Assembly (NCBI GenBank): GCA_963795485.1
Contig: CAWCIL010000008.1
Coordinates: forward strand, 372,001 to 436,000
DNA length: 64,000 nucleotides
DNA from: AP-15 sp963795485
GTDB taxonomy: Bacteria > Pseudomonadota > Alphaproteobacteria > ATCC43930 > CGMCC-115725
Direction: 5' to 3'
In this document: positions 21,815-31,942 of the stretch, piece by piece
Position numbering within the stretch: position 1 is the first letter of the stretch
Layout of the letters: every line of letters starts with the position of its first letter
Position numbers and translations under genes: made by a program
Notes under the pieces: model-generated
Seen by the model: only the letters and a program-made list of their open reading frames with translations
Told to the model about the DNA's origin: nothing
Databases searched by the model: none

Positions 21815-21982
21815 CAGGCTGAGCAGAGACCCGTCGGGTCGGAAAAGCGACGCGCACCGCTTCCGGCCCCACCGCCCTCGATGACCCTTCTTCGGGCGCG
21901 CTCGACGGCAACGAGCCCGCCAAGCATGGTGTTGTCGAATCTGGCCGAATTTGTCGGTAATTTTGTTCGCTCGGGGGCGGGT

Positions 21983-24443
21983 ATGATGGACAAATCCTGT
22001 GCCGTGATGTCGGGCGTCGCGGCAATTCTCTTGTTCGCATCTTCGGCGTTCGCCGAGTTGGGGTCCAACAGCCCGCCCGATGACCAGCTATTGTCGCAGC
22101 GGGAGACCGAAACCGGATGCACCGCCAACCCGACGCTGTGCACGCCGTCCTCTACGAATATCTCCAACTCGGGAACCTTCGACATAGCGCTCCCGCCATC
22201 CGGCACGAAATTTCAACCGGCGCAGCGGGTTCAACGCAACAAATTCGGTGTCGTCGGCCCGCTCCCGCTGCAGATGCGGGACCTGGGCGCGCTGGTTTAC
22301 CCCGACGCCACCGCCGCCGAACGGCAGCAGTTGCTGGAAGGACTGAATTTCTTCACAACGTCGCACGTGCCGGGCGAGGGCGGCGCACCCAACGAGAACG
22401 GGGTTGGGCCGATCAACAACCAGCCGTTCTGCATGGGCTGCCACATGAACGCCGCCGAAGCGGTTCGCAGCCCCGGGCTCCTCGGTCCCAGCTGCCCGGA
22501 TGGGTCCACTTGCGTATCCAATGTGACGCGGGCGGCGCGCTCGACGCCCACCAATTTCGAGTTCACCTCGCTCAACCCGGCAACCGGAGGAGGTGTCGCG
22601 CCCGATAACCTCGACGCCCTCGACAACACCGGCAAGACCGCAGCCTTCACCACCTTTGGCGATTTCGATCCCAACCACGCCGACGCGGTCACCAACCCGA
22701 CCGGCGTCGGGTTCTTCGATCCGCTCGACGGGGCCACGGCGAACATCGTGACCGGGACGACATCCCCGCCGTTCGGCGGGTTCGTGCAGCATCACCGGCC
22801 ATCCGTCGACGCGTGTTTTCCAAAGCCGCTGCCGCCCGCTGGATTCGACCCGAACCTGACGGTTGCGAACCCGCAATTCCGGCGCAGTGTCGGCGAGCGT
22901 GCTGGACCACCCTATATCGGCCGCGGGCTGATCGAGGCGGTGCCGACCGCCGATATCACGGCAAACGCAAATCCCGCTGTCGAGAACGGACCCTCCTCGC
23001 TCGGCAATTTTGCCAAGGTGCTCGGTTGCAGCGGCCCCGGCTGCATATCCGGCGTTGCCAACATGATTCCGCGCAACTTCAACCTGCGGACGACGGGCGC
23101 GCAGGCAGGAACCGTGACCGGCTTTGTTGGTGGCGTGGGGCGGTTCGGCTTGCGCGCGAACGGCGTCGAAATCCTCCAGTTCATCGTCGGCGGGCTGGAA
23201 GGCGAGCTCTCGTTCACGAGCTTGCTCAACGGAACCGAGATCAATTTTCCGACCTTGTTTCCGAAAGGGACCACGGAAGCCCTGGAGCCATTGGAATGTG
23301 CGATAGCGCTCTCGGAGACGGCAGGCCAGCCAGCGAGTGTTCTGCCGCCACCCCTGATACCTATGTCGGTCGACACCTCCAAACTCGAGGCCCATCTTTC
23401 GATTCCGTTCAGCATCCGCAATCTGCTTCGCAACACCGCCCCGCCTGAGTTCGGGGACGCGCTCCTCGACGTGCTCCGCTCAGCCAGCGGCGGTAAGCCG
23501 TGGCTGCAAAACGCGTCGTGGCGGCCGAGCAGCAGCGAGGCAAAGGTCTCGTGGCAACCGGACAGCGAGCAGGCAAAGGTCAAGCGCGGCGCGGAGCTCT
23601 TTGGCATCGATCTGGCCGCTTTCGCCAATCGCACGATCGGCGGTCGGATGACGGCCGGCGGCGACGGCCGTGATGACCATGCGATCAATCAGACCGATCG
23701 CAAGCTGAATTGCGTCGGCTGCCACACGCCGATCCAGCTGACCGGGCAGTCGCCTGCCGAAGTAGGGGCAGAGCATTTGAGCTACGTGTGGGGGCCGCTG
23801 TTCTCGGATCTCCTCCTCCACGATATGCCGGTCATTGATGCGGAACGCGACTTGACGCAGACGAAACCGGTTCTCCAACCTTTGCCGCGCGACCCGTTGG
23901 TGATTCGGCGGTTGGCCGGGTTCCGCATCGTCAACACCTTCGATCTGCCGCGCAATCTCGCCGACGATACGTTTACAAACCTCAAAGCCTCGGCCGCGGG
24001 GTCGCAGTTCCGCACCGCACCATTGATGGGGCTGGGCAGGATCGGGCCGCCGTTTCTGCATGACGGCCGCGTGTATCTGAGCAACGAGACCGTCAATAGA
24101 ACGCCGGCCGGCACGGTGACGACGAACCGCCGGCAGACCAATGCGCCGCTGGTGGTGCGCAGCCTCGACGATGCGCTGCTCGCCGCCATCGAGCTCCACG
24201 ACCTGCCGGCCCCCGACGACCGGAACACGCCGCGCATACCGGGCGCCGGATGTCCGGTGCCGCCCAAGGGGAGCGAGACCAACATCGACTACGGCCCGTC
24301 GCCCAAGAACGTCATCTGCCCGGCCTATGGCAGTGCCGAACTCGAACGCCAATCGAAGCGACTCGGCCGAGGTCGTCTACCGGTTCCACCAGCTGAGCCC
24401 CAACGACCAGCAGGCGGTGATCGAGTTCCTCAAGCAGCTCTGA
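21983..24443 (+). CDS. Di-haem c-type cytochrome, DHOR/CCP-like, copy 2 (one frameshift)
   Basis: About 820 codons from ATG 21983 (or 21986) after a GGGGGCGGG site. A signal peptide (VMSGVAAILLFASSAFAE) is followed by CMGCH (22430-22444) and CVGCH (23711-23725). It parallels copy 1 along its whole length: VGPLPLQMRDLGAL, AVRSPGLLGPSC, GRFGLRANGVEILQF, MGLGRIGPPFLHDGRVYL, SPNDQQAVIEFLKQL. It differs by inserts, notably around residues 450-530, where a WRPSSSEAK/WQPDSEQAK pair repeats. A frameshift near 24335 displaces the last 35 residues. It lies 168 nt after copy 1 with no sign of the shared promoter element, so it is probably co-transcribed. Tandem duplication followed by divergence is the simplest origin. 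Confidence 0.8.
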
Positions 24444-24751
24444 GGGGCTTCAGGAAGACGACAATGGCGGCGGCGCCGATTACGGTCGGCGTCGAACGCC
24501 GTCCTTTTGCGCTCGTGGCACTGATCGTCGGCCGGCCCGGGTCTCGGTAGAGGATAGAGAGAGGGTTCCGAGCCCACCGGGCTGCAGCGAACCTTGATCT
24601 TCTCGGTGGCTTCGTCGTTGACGCCGGTGATCGTCCGCGTCGTGCGCAAGCTCGCGTTTTCGACATTCTCTTCGATCCGATTGTAGCGCATTTGGTTTGT
24701 GCGATATAACGGGTCGCCCGGCTGAGGCTGGGCGATCGCGGGGGGCCGTCG
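24444..24751 (-). other. Gap with a coding-like minus-strand fragment
   Basis: Between cytochrome copy 2 and the porin, the minus strand (about 24560-24760) reads PQPGDPLYRTNQMRYNRIEE, then NVENASLRTTRTITGVNDEA and TEKIKVRC, with G/C-rich third codon positions as in real genes here. It has no recognisable family. Its frame runs on into antisense of the cytochrome gene with nonsense-like composition. It may be a small gene ended by a lost stop, or a remnant. No terminator-like hairpin was noticed. Confidence 0.25.
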
Positions 24752-26545
24752 ATGATTGCAACGCAAGCGGTATCGGGTGGGATCGTCGCTGTTCCGTTAG
24801 GGAGCTTTGGTCACGAGCACCCGTCAAGCGCGCCCGTTGCGGTTGCCGGGGAGCCGACCGGCGCAAAGCGCGGTTTTGGCCGGATCGGGATCGTCGGCGG
24901 GCTGATCGCCGGGCTGGCATGCGCAGCTCTTCCGGGGTCGGCAGCGGCGCAGACCACGCCAGACATGAACGATCAACTCAAACAGCTGCAGCACGAGATC
25001 ACAAAAATCCAACGGCAGTATCAGAGCCAACTCCGCAGCCTGCAAAGACAGGTCGACGAGCTGAGGGCGGCGCAGGCGGCGCCGCGGCCAAGCCCGCCAC
25101 CCCGGCCGAGCGCGTCGCCGGGCTTGGCGGTTGTGCCGGCGCCGAATGCGCCGCCCGGTCTCGCGGTTCCGCCGACCGCGGTGCTGCCACCGCCGGTGCC
25201 GGGCGGCCCCGGAGCGCCGCCGCTGCCGGCCCCGGCCACGGTGACGGCCACCGGCGGTGGGGTTTTCGGCACCGGCATCCATGTCAGCTTCGCCAACACG
25301 TTTATCGAAGGGGCGAGCATCTTTCGAACCCGCAACGAGACCGCCGACATCTCGTCCAACTTCAACACCGGCATCCCGATGCCGAACAATCCGAACTACA
25401 ACCTCTCGGAGTTCCGCGAGAGCGCGCATCAAAGCCGGCTCGCCATGGAGGCGTACGCCTTTGTCAACGCCGACACCAAGTTGAGAGGCTATGTCGAGAC
25501 GGATTTCCAGAGCGCCGGAGCCTCAACCAACTCGGTCGAGAGCAACAGCTACACGCTGCGGCTGCGGCAAGCCTATGCGCAGCTCGACAAGAACGACTGG
25601 GGGATCGAGGTTGTCGGCGGGCAGATCTGGAGCCTGCTGACGATGTTCAAGCAGGACATGACGCCGGGGCAGGAGAACATCCCGGTGACCATTGACGGCG
25701 CGTTTGTTCCCGGCTTCACCTGGACGCGCAACCCTGCGTTCAGGATCGTCCAGCATTTTGGCATGATGTCGGTCGGCCTGGCGGCGGAGAGCCCGCAGGC
25801 CGTGATCTTCAGCGGGCCGACCGCACCCTTGGTGCCGACCACGTTCAACAACCCCGGAGGAACAAGTCTAGACCCGCTCGCCAACTATTCGACGGATCTC
25901 GGACCGGATATCGTGGGCAAGGTCACCGCCGATCCGGGTTGGGGTCATTTCGAGGCTTATGGCGTCGGCCGCGCCTTTCGCAGCCGCGCCGACTTCTCGA
26001 ACCACACCATCATCGGCGGCGGCGGCGGGCTCGCCGGCATCTTTCCGGTGGTGCCGCACCGCCTCGATCTGCAGGCGGATTTCCTCGCCGGCAACGGGAT
26101 CGGCCGCTACGGGGCCGGTCAGCTGCCGGACGTAGCGGTCCAGCCGAACGGCGTGCTGGCCCCGATCCCGGAGCTCCAGGTGCTGCTCGGCGCGGTCGGC
26201 CACGCAACCCCCTCCCTCGATCTCTACACCTATGCCGGCATGGAAAGGGCCGACGCCACCGACTTCACGGCCAACGGCGTGCCTTACGGTTATGGTAATC
26301 CGCTCTATAACAACACCGGGTGCCTGCACGAGGGATCGACGCTGTGCGCCGCCAATACCTCTCGTCTCTGGCAACTTACCGGCGGCTTCTGGTGGACCGT
26401 CTACAAAGGCAATTTCGGGAAGTTCCTGGTCGGCGGCCAAGGCTCCTTCACCGAGCGCCAGGTGTTTCCCGGTCTGGGCGGCGGACCCAACACCAACGAA
26501 GGCATCTTCCTGGCCTCGTTGCGCTACTATCCGTTCGCGCCCTGA
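24752..26545 (+). CDS. DcaP-like outer-membrane porin
   Basis: 597 codons, intact. ATG 24752 is the only upstream start, which gives an unusually long n-region: the hydrophobic core (IGIVGGLIAGLACAALPG, cleavage SAAAQ) lies at about residues 45-66. Next comes a coiled coil (MNDQLKQLQHEITKIQRQY, then SLQRQVDELRAA) and a Pro/Ala-rich linker to about residue 170. A beta-barrel of amphipathic strands ends in the terminal aromatic-rich LASLRYYPFAP. The N-terminal coiled coil plus barrel, with YVETDFQS and LRLRQAYAQLD strands, fits DcaP-like trimeric porins, known for uptake of small organic acids. It lies downstream of the cytochromes, so it may import or export their substrate (inference). Confidence 0.75.
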   Translation: MIATQAVSGGIVAVPLGSFGHEHPSSAPVAVAGEPTGAKRGFGRIGIVGGLIAGLACAALPGSAAAQTTPDMNDQLKQLQHEITKIQRQYQSQLRSLQRQVDELRAAQAAPRPSPPPRPSASPGLAVVPAPNAPPGLAVPPTAVLPPPVPGGPGAPPLPAPATVTATGGGVFGTGIHVSFANTFIEGASIFRTRNETADISSNFNTGIPMPNNPNYNLSEFRESAHQSRLAMEAYAFVNADTKLRGYVETDFQSAGASTNSVESNSYTLRLRQAYAQLDKNDWGIEVVGGQIWSLLTMFKQDMTPGQENIPVTIDGAFVPGFTWTRNPAFRIVQHFGMMSVGLAAESPQAVIFSGPTAPLVPTTFNNPGGTSLDPLANYSTDLGPDIVGKVTADPGWGHFEAYGVGRAFRSRADFSNHTIIGGGGGLAGIFPVVPHRLDLQADFLAGNGIGRYGAGQLPDVAVQPNGVLAPIPELQVLLGAVGHATPSLDLYTYAGMERADATDFTANGVPYGYGNPLYNNTGCLHEGSTLCAANTSRLWQLTGGFWWTVYKGNFGKFLVGGQGSFTERQVFPGLGGGPNTNEGIFLASLRYYPFAP

Positions 26546-26644
26546 CACCAACCAGGCCGGATCCGAGCGCCGATCGAGGGCGGATGTGTCCCGTGCCGCC
26601 GGGCGGTGCTAGGCTCTCACCGCGACAGATCGGGGAGAGAGAAG

Positions 26645-27841
26645 ATGAGCCAGGCGCTCGAGGGCATCCGCATCATCGACATGACGCACAACCAGGCGGG
26701 GCCGGCCTGCGCCCAGATCCTGGGGTTTCTCGGCGCCGACGTGATCAAGCTCGAGGAGCCCAAGGGCGGCGATGTCGCGCGGCGCAACATGCGCGACCGG
26801 CAGGACAGCGACAGCCTGTTCTTTCTGCTGTTCAACGCCAACAAGCGAAGCCTGACCCTCAATCTTAAGACCGGGCGCGGCAAGGAACTGTTCAAGGAGG
26901 TGATCGCCAAGTCGGACGTATTGCTCGAAAATTTCGGGCCGGGCGCGCTCGACCGGCTGGGCTTCGGCTTTGACGCGCTCAGAAAGATCAACCCGCGGCT
27001 GATCTACGCGACGATCAAGGGCTTCGGCACCTACGGGCCCTATCGCGACTTCAAGAGCTACGAGCCGATCGCCCAGGCGATGGGGGGTGCGATGAGCATC
27101 ACCGGCTTCCCCGAGAACCCGCCGACCTTCGTCGTGCCGGCGATCGGCGATTCGGGCACCGGCATGCACATGGCGATCGGCATCCTCGCCGCCTTGCAGC
27201 AGCGCCACATGACCGGCCACGGCCAGCATGTCGAAGTGTCGATGCAGGACGCGGTGGTCAATTTGATCCGAGTGAGCCTGCGCGACCATCAGCGCTTTGG
27301 CGAGGCGATGCCGCGGCGCGGCAACCAGATGGGCCGCGGAGTGCCGAGCACGACCTATCCCTGCGCGCCGGGCGGCGCCAACGATTACGTCTTTATCACC
27401 GCGCAGCAGCAGATGTGGCCGGCCTTTACCGAAGCGATCGGCCAGCCGGAGCTGGCCCGCGATCCGCGCTTTGCGAGCGAGGACGGGCGCTGGGAACATC
27501 GCGCGGCACTGACGGCGATCATCGAGGAATGGACGCGCGGACGATCGAAGCACGAGGTCATGCGCATTCTGGGTTCAGCCGGCGTCCCGTGCGGCGCCTG
27601 CCAGGACACCGGCGAGGTGCTGGCCGACCCGCATCTGAAGGCGCGCGAGATGATCGTAGACATCGACTATCCGACACGCGGCACCTACAAAACCGTCGGC
27701 TGCCCGGTCAAATTGTCGGACTCTCCGGCCCAGCTCAGCCGCCCGCCATTGCTCGGCGAACACACCGGGGCGCTGCTGAGCGAACTTTGCGGCATCGGCC
27801 CCGAAGAAGTGAAACGCCTGCGCGAAGACGGCGTCGTCTGA
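26645..27841 (+). CDS. Class III CoA transferase (CaiB/BaiF), formyl-CoA transferase-like
   Basis: 398 codons. ATG 26645 follows GGGGAGAGAGAAG. Family III features are LEGIRIIDMTHNQAGPACAQ at the N-terminus, FLGADVIKLEEP, NANKRSLTLNL, LLENFGPGALDRLG, an INPRLIYATIKGFG segment, GQHVEVSMQDAVVNLIRV, and AGVPCGACQDTGEVLADPHL near the end. The nucleophile Asp lies in the GDSGTGMH region or the MQDAV motif according to alignment. The QAGP, KGFG and MQDAV blocks are closer to Frc (formyl-CoA:oxalate CoA-transferase) than to carnitine CoA transferases, but the acyl substrate is not certain. No oxalyl-CoA decarboxylase is adjacent. It stands alone; 27842-28123 downstream holds nothing recognisable. 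Confidence 0.8.
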   Translation: MSQALEGIRIIDMTHNQAGPACAQILGFLGADVIKLEEPKGGDVARRNMRDRQDSDSLFFLLFNANKRSLTLNLKTGRGKELFKEVIAKSDVLLENFGPGALDRLGFGFDALRKINPRLIYATIKGFGTYGPYRDFKSYEPIAQAMGGAMSITGFPENPPTFVVPAIGDSGTGMHMAIGILAALQQRHMTGHGQHVEVSMQDAVVNLIRVSLRDHQRFGEAMPRRGNQMGRGVPSTTYPCAPGGANDYVFITAQQQMWPAFTEAIGQPELARDPRFASEDGRWEHRAALTAIIEEWTRGRSKHEVMRILGSAGVPCGACQDTGEVLADPHLKAREMIVDIDYPTRGTYKTVGCPVKLSDSPAQLSRPPLLGEHTGALLSELCGIGPEEVKRLREDGVV

Positions 27842-28123
27842 CCGCCCGGCGATGAAACCGACCGAGACTGGGGCGGCGGCGGCAAAAGCCGAATTTTTCA
27901 GCAGCCTGCTACTCTAGACGCGGTAACGGGCCGAGCTCCAGCAGGTTGGCCGGATCGGTGGCGGTCCGGATTGACGGGTCAATGGAACAGAACAGCGTTT
28001 GCCCCGACTGGTTCGAGAAAGCCGTGGGTGGACGGCGCGGGCAAGATCGTGCGCTAGGCTAAGCTGGCGAGCGAGCTCGCGGTGTTGATGCCTTGCATGA
28101 TCTTTCGGACCGGGCGCTGAACC

Positions 28124-28789
28124 TCAAGCCTCGATGAGCCACAAGGGGGCGGTCAAGAGGGCCAGCATCGCCCGATGCGCCGCCAGCTCCTCGGCGGACG
28201 GCAGGTGCGGACGCGCCGCGCGTGCGACCCGGACGGCGCTAACCCCGACAGCCGCCGGTAGCGCAAAGTCGAGACCCGGCTGACGGCCGCCGATCAATTC
28301 GAGATATACGGCGGCGAGCAGGCTGCAATCGATCCGAGCCCCGTGCTCGGCGCGGCCCGACAAGTCGATCGCAAACCGCCGACACAAGGCGTCGAGGCTC
28401 GCCGGCGCGCCCGGATAGCGCTGCCGCGCCAGCGCCAAGGTATCGACCGAGGGGCAGACGACGGGCGCGCGCTCCAGCCTGGCCAGCTCCATATTCAGAA
28501 AGGCCAGGTCGAATTCCGCGTTATGGATCACCAGCGGGTCCGACCCGATGAATTCGAGCAGCTCGCCGGCCACTTCGCCGAAGGGCGGGTGTGCCGCGAG
28601 AAACTCCGCGGTCAGGCCATGAACCGCGAGCGCATCCATCGGCACGTCCCGCCCAGGATTGACGTAGCGGTGAAATCCGTGACCGGTGGGGATGTGGTGC
28701 AGCAGCTCGACGCAGGCGATCTCGACGATTCGGTGGCCGGCCTGCGGATCGAGGCCGGTCGTTTCGGTATCGAGGACGATTTCGCGCAT
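28124..28789 (-). CDS. dnaQ: DNA polymerase III epsilon subunit (3'-5' exonuclease)
   Basis: 221 codons; start ATG 28789, where MREIVLDTETTGLDP begins. The proofreading exonuclease of the replicase. The DEDDh active site is complete: DTE in LDTETTG, Asp in HNAEFDLAFLN, and His/Asp in EHGARIDCSLLA. The length is slightly under the usual 230-240. It follows coaE with 22 nt between, in the conserved aroE-coaE-dnaQ order next to alphaproteobacterial origins. Intact. Confidence 0.92.
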   Translation of the reverse strand: MREIVLDTETTGLDPQAGHRIVEIACVELLHHIPTGHGFHRYVNPGRDVPMDALAVHGLTAEFLAAHPPFGEVAGELLEFIGSDPLVIHNAEFDLAFLNMELARLERAPVVCPSVDTLALARQRYPGAPASLDALCRRFAIDLSGRAEHGARIDCSLLAAVYLELIGGRQPGLDFALPAAVGVSAVRVARAARPHLPSAEELAAHRAMLALLTAPLWLIEA

Positions 28790-28811
28790 TAGCGGGCCTG
28801 CCGCCATCGTG

Positions 28812-29442
28812 TCATCGGTTCGCCGGCGCCTGCCGGCAGGTGGCGGATTCGCGCCGCGCAAGAGTCTGACGATTGCGCGCAGCCGCCGCAAGCTCGACGT
28901 TTCGGTCGAGACCGGTCAGGACCACAAAATCGGCGAGCCGGCGTTTCTCGGCATCCGGCATCTGCTGCTCGAGGATCGCGGCAAAGCGCGAGTCGGTCAT
29001 CCCCGGCACGGCGCATCACCCGCTGTCGCTGCACCATCGCCGGGGCCGAGACGACGACGACGTAATCGCATCGCGCGGCGCCACGGCTCTCGAACAGCAG
29101 CGGCACGTCGAGCACCGCCAGCCTCTCGCGCCGGGCCCGGGCATGCGCCAAAAACTGCTTTTCGCGGGCCGCGACCATCGGATGGATCATTCGCTCGAGG
29201 CGAGCGAGCGCTGTGGGATCGCCAAAAACCCGCTGCCCGAGGCGTTGGCGGTCGATCCCGCCTTCATCGGTGCGAACGCCGGGAAAGGCGTCCTCGACCC
29301 GAGCGACCGCCGCCCCGCGCGGCGCCAGCAGCCGGTGCACGGCCCGGTCGGCGTCGAACAGCGGGATCCGCAGGCGACGCAGCTGCGCCGCGGCGGTGCT
29401 CTTCCCCATCCCGATCGAGCCAGTCAGACCGACGACGATCAC
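28812..29442 (-). CDS. coaE: Dephospho-CoA kinase (one frameshift)
   Basis: About 210 codons. The last step of coenzyme A synthesis, phosphorylating dephospho-CoA. Start GTG 29442 overlaps the aroE stop (GTGA). The P-loop GLTGSIGMGKST is at residues 5-16; FDADRAVHRLL and LDVPLLFESRG are the family's substrate and lid motifs. A frameshift near 29010 splits the last 65 residues (MTDSRFAAILEQQMPDAEKR, then DFVVLTG), which are normal once joined. The gene is essential, so the break is almost certainly a sequencing error. Confidence 0.88.
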
Positions 29443-30302
29443 CGCGGCGCCGTTAGGCTCGCCATGACCGCGGCCCGCAGCTCGTGGCTGACCCGGACTT
29501 TGGTGCCGAACCAAGCCTCGAACCCGGGCCTGCCCTGGTGCAACAGCATGCCGAGGCCATCGACCACAGGATGACCGCGTCGCCGCGCCGCCGCGAGCAG
29601 GCCGGTTTCGAGCGGCACATAAACGAGATCGGCGACCGGCGCCGCGCGCGGCAGCGGCGTGAGATCGAGGTCGAGCGGCGGTTCGCCGACCATGCCGAGG
29701 CTGGTCGTATTGACCAGGAGCCCGGCGCCTTCCTGAACAGCGCTCGCCTCGCGCCAAGCATGAACTGTAATTCGCATGGCCGCGGACGCCAGGTCGGAGG
29801 CGATTCTCTCGGCATGGCTGCGGGTGCGGTTAACCAGGAGAATCTCTTCTACCCCGCAATCGCTGAGCGCGGCCACGACTGCCCGCGCCGAACCGCCCGC
29901 GCCGAGAACCACCGCCGGTCCAGCTCCGGGACGCCAGTCGGGCACCATTTCGCGCAAATTCTCGCGAAACCCATAGGCGTCGGTGTTGCTGGCTTCGAGG
30001 CTGCCATCGGCGGCGACGACGATCGTGTTCGCAGCACCGATCCGCCGCGCCATCGGATCGACGCGGTCCGCCAGCCTCAGCGCGGCCAGCTTGTGAGGGA
30101 TCGTCAGATTGCAGCCGCGAAAACCCAGAGCCGGCAGCGCACGCAGCGCCTTTTCGATGTCCTCGGGGCGCACCGGCAACGGCAGATAGGCGCCGTCGAC
30201 CCCGGTCTGAGCGAGCCAAAAACCGTGCAGCAACGGCGAGCGGGAATGCGCCACGGGCCATCCCATGATGCCGGCGAGGCGAGTCGCACCGGTGATCTTC
30301 AT
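29439..30302 (-). CDS. aroE: Shikimate 5-dehydrogenase
   Basis: 287 codons, intact. NADP-dependent reduction of 3-dehydroshikimate in aromatic amino acid synthesis. Start ATG 30302. Substrate-site motifs GWPVAHSRSPLLHGFWL and CNLTIPHKLAAL (catalytic Lys), GAANTIV, NTDAYGF, the NADP-binding VVLGAGGSARAVVAAL, and VNRTRSHAERI are all present. It overlaps coaE by 4 nt; 229 nt separate it from maf, a gap with no recognised feature. Confidence 0.93.
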   Translation of the reverse strand: MKITGATRLAGIMGWPVAHSRSPLLHGFWLAQTGVDGAYLPLPVRPEDIEKALRALPALGFRGCNLTIPHKLAALRLADRVDPMARRIGAANTIVVAADGSLEASNTDAYGFRENLREMVPDWRPGAGPAVVLGAGGSARAVVAALSDCGVEEILLVNRTRSHAERIASDLASAAMRITVHAWREASAVQEGAGLLVNTTSLGMVGEPPLDLDLTPLPRAAPVADLVYVPLETGLLAAARRRGHPVVDGLGMLLHQGRPGFEAWFGTKVRVSHELRAAVMASLTAPR

Positions 30303-30531
30303 GCCGCGACCCTTACCACGCCGCCGAGGGCCGGAGCTATCCCCGGCCGGCCGAGAGAGTCGGTCATCGTTCTCGTCGATGGCTACTCTTCTCTCCGTCA
30401 CAGCGGCGGAGGCCGGCGGCCATTGCCGACATGGAACCCGGCCGGCGCCCGGATCGAGAACATGCAAATTGGCGGGCTACTTCCGGGCCCTTCCGCTGAG
30501 CAGCAAGGAAGAGCAAGCCCGGTTGCCGTCA

Positions 30532-31140
30532 TCAGCAAGGAAGCAGGCCCTGCTCGCGCAAAAAGCCCAGGAGCTCGATGAGCGGCAAGCCGAGGATCGC
30601 AAAATGGTCGCCTTCGACCCGGTCGAACAGCTGGCCCCCCACCGCCTCCAACCGATAGGCCCCGACCGAGCCCAGCACCGCAGCCCCTTCGATGGTGAGG
30701 TAGTCGTCGAGGAACGCGTTGCTAAAGCGGCGCATCGTCAGTTGCGGTGCGCTCAGATGCTGCCAAATCCGCTCGCCGGCGCGAAACGCGCTGACCGCGC
30801 TCACCAGCACATGAGTACGGCCGCGCAGCATTTGCAATTGAGCACGGGCGGCGCCGAGATCCGCCGGTTTGTCGAACCACTCCCCGTCGCAAACCAGGAT
30901 CTGATCGGCGCCGATGACCAGGCCCTCCGGTTTGCGCCGCGACACCAACCCGGCTTTGGCGTCGGCCAGCGCCAGCGCGCAATCGCTGGCCGAGTGGCGA
31001 GCGGCGCGGGCGGCGCGCTTGACCGCCGCCTCGTCGACCTCAGCCGGCTCAACCCGAAAAACGACGCCGGCAGCAGCCAGCAGCCGAGCCCGCGCCGAGC
31101 TTGCCGAGGCAAGGATCAGCCTGCTACTCGCCGAGGCCAT
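30532..31140 (-). CDS. maf: Maf nucleotide pyrophosphatase
   Basis: 202 codons, intact. Maf proteins hydrolyse non-canonical nucleoside triphosphates (house-cleaning). The N-terminal LILASASSARARLLAAAG is the family signature; VIGADQILVCDGEWFDKP holds the catalytic Asp, and GSVGAYRLEAVGGQLFDRV plus a GDHFAILGLPL segment complete the pocket. The start at 31140 overlaps the end of ppsR by 17 nt. Confidence 0.9.
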   Translation of the reverse strand: MASASSRLILASASSARARLLAAAGVVFRVEPAEVDEAAVKRAARAARHSASDCALALADAKAGLVSRRKPEGLVIGADQILVCDGEWFDKPADLGAARAQLQMLRGRTHVLVSAVSAFRAGERIWQHLSAPQLTMRRFSNAFLDDYLTIEGAAVLGSVGAYRLEAVGGQLFDRVEGDHFAILGLPLIELLGFLREQGLLPC

Positions 31141-31942
31141 GGCGCCGCGCCAACAGCTTCAGGATCGACGACGCCGTCTCCTCGATCGAGCGCCGGGTCA
31201 CATCGATCACCTGCCAATGCCGCTCGGCAAAGATCCGCCGCGCTTCGCGCACCTCGGCGCGAACCGCTTCGGTGTCGGTGTAATCGGTCGTTTCGTCATG
31301 ATGCAGCATGCTGAGCCGGTTGCGACGCAGCTGGATCAACCGCTCGGGATCGTTGGTCAGGCCAACAATCAAAGGCCGTTTGGCGTTAATCAGCTCGGGC
31401 GGCAACGGCACCCCGGGCACGAACGGCACGTTCGCGGCCTTGACCCCGCGGTTCGCCAGATAGAGGCAAGTCGGCGTCTTCGAGGTGCGTGAAACCCCGA
31501 CGAGACAGACATCGGCATCGTCGAGACCCCAGCTCGATTGCCCGTCATCGTGGGCAAGGGCGAACTGCATGGCATCGATACGGGCGAAATATTCGCTGTC
31601 GAGCAGATGCTGCTGGCCCGGCACGCCACGGATCTCGCGGTGCAGGTAGGACGCCAACGCACCGATCACCGGATCGAGAACCGGAATGACCGGAACCTGA
31701 AGGCGGCGGCAACCTTGCTGCAGCAGCTGGCGCAATGTATCGCTGACTAGCGTGAACAGGACCACGCCGGGATTGGCCTCGACGCCGGCGATCACGCGGT
31801 CGATCTGGCTGCGGGTGCGCACCATGCTCCAGACATGCTCGACCGCCTGCGCATCGTCGAACTGCACCAGACAGGCGCGCGCCATCGAATGCACGGTCTC
31901 GCCGGTCGAATCGGACACCAGGTGGAGGTGAAACCGGGTCAC
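31124..31942 (-). CDS. ppsR: Pyruvate, water dikinase / PPDK regulatory protein (DUF299)
   Basis: 272 codons, intact. A bifunctional serine/threonine kinase and pyrophosphorylase that switches PEP synthase or pyruvate phosphate dikinase off and on. The opening FHLHLVSDSTGETVHSMARA and the P-loop-like VGVSRTSKTPTCLYLANRG are diagnostic, as is GLTNDPERLIQLRRNRL. This is the gene that flanks the chromosomal origin opposite hemE in several alphaproteobacteria. Confidence 0.92.
   Translation of the reverse strand: MTRFHLHLVSDSTGETVHSMARACLVQFDDAQAVEHVWSMVRTRSQIDRVIAGVEANPGVVLFTLVSDTLRQLLQQGCRRLQVPVIPVLDPVIGALASYLHREIRGVPGQQHLLDSEYFARIDAMQFALAHDDGQSSWGLDDADVCLVGVSRTSKTPTCLYLANRGVKAANVPFVPGVPLPPELINAKRPLIVGLTNDPERLIQLRRNRLSMLHHDETTDYTDTEAVRAEVREARRIFAERHWQVIDVTRRSIEETASSILKLLARRHGLGE

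Noticed and set aside
21841..21982. Third copy of the ACCAA-N5-TTGGT promoter element before the second cytochrome
   Set aside because: The sequence GAATTTGTCGGTAATTTTG shows no match to the element; the gene is more likely read through from copy 1.
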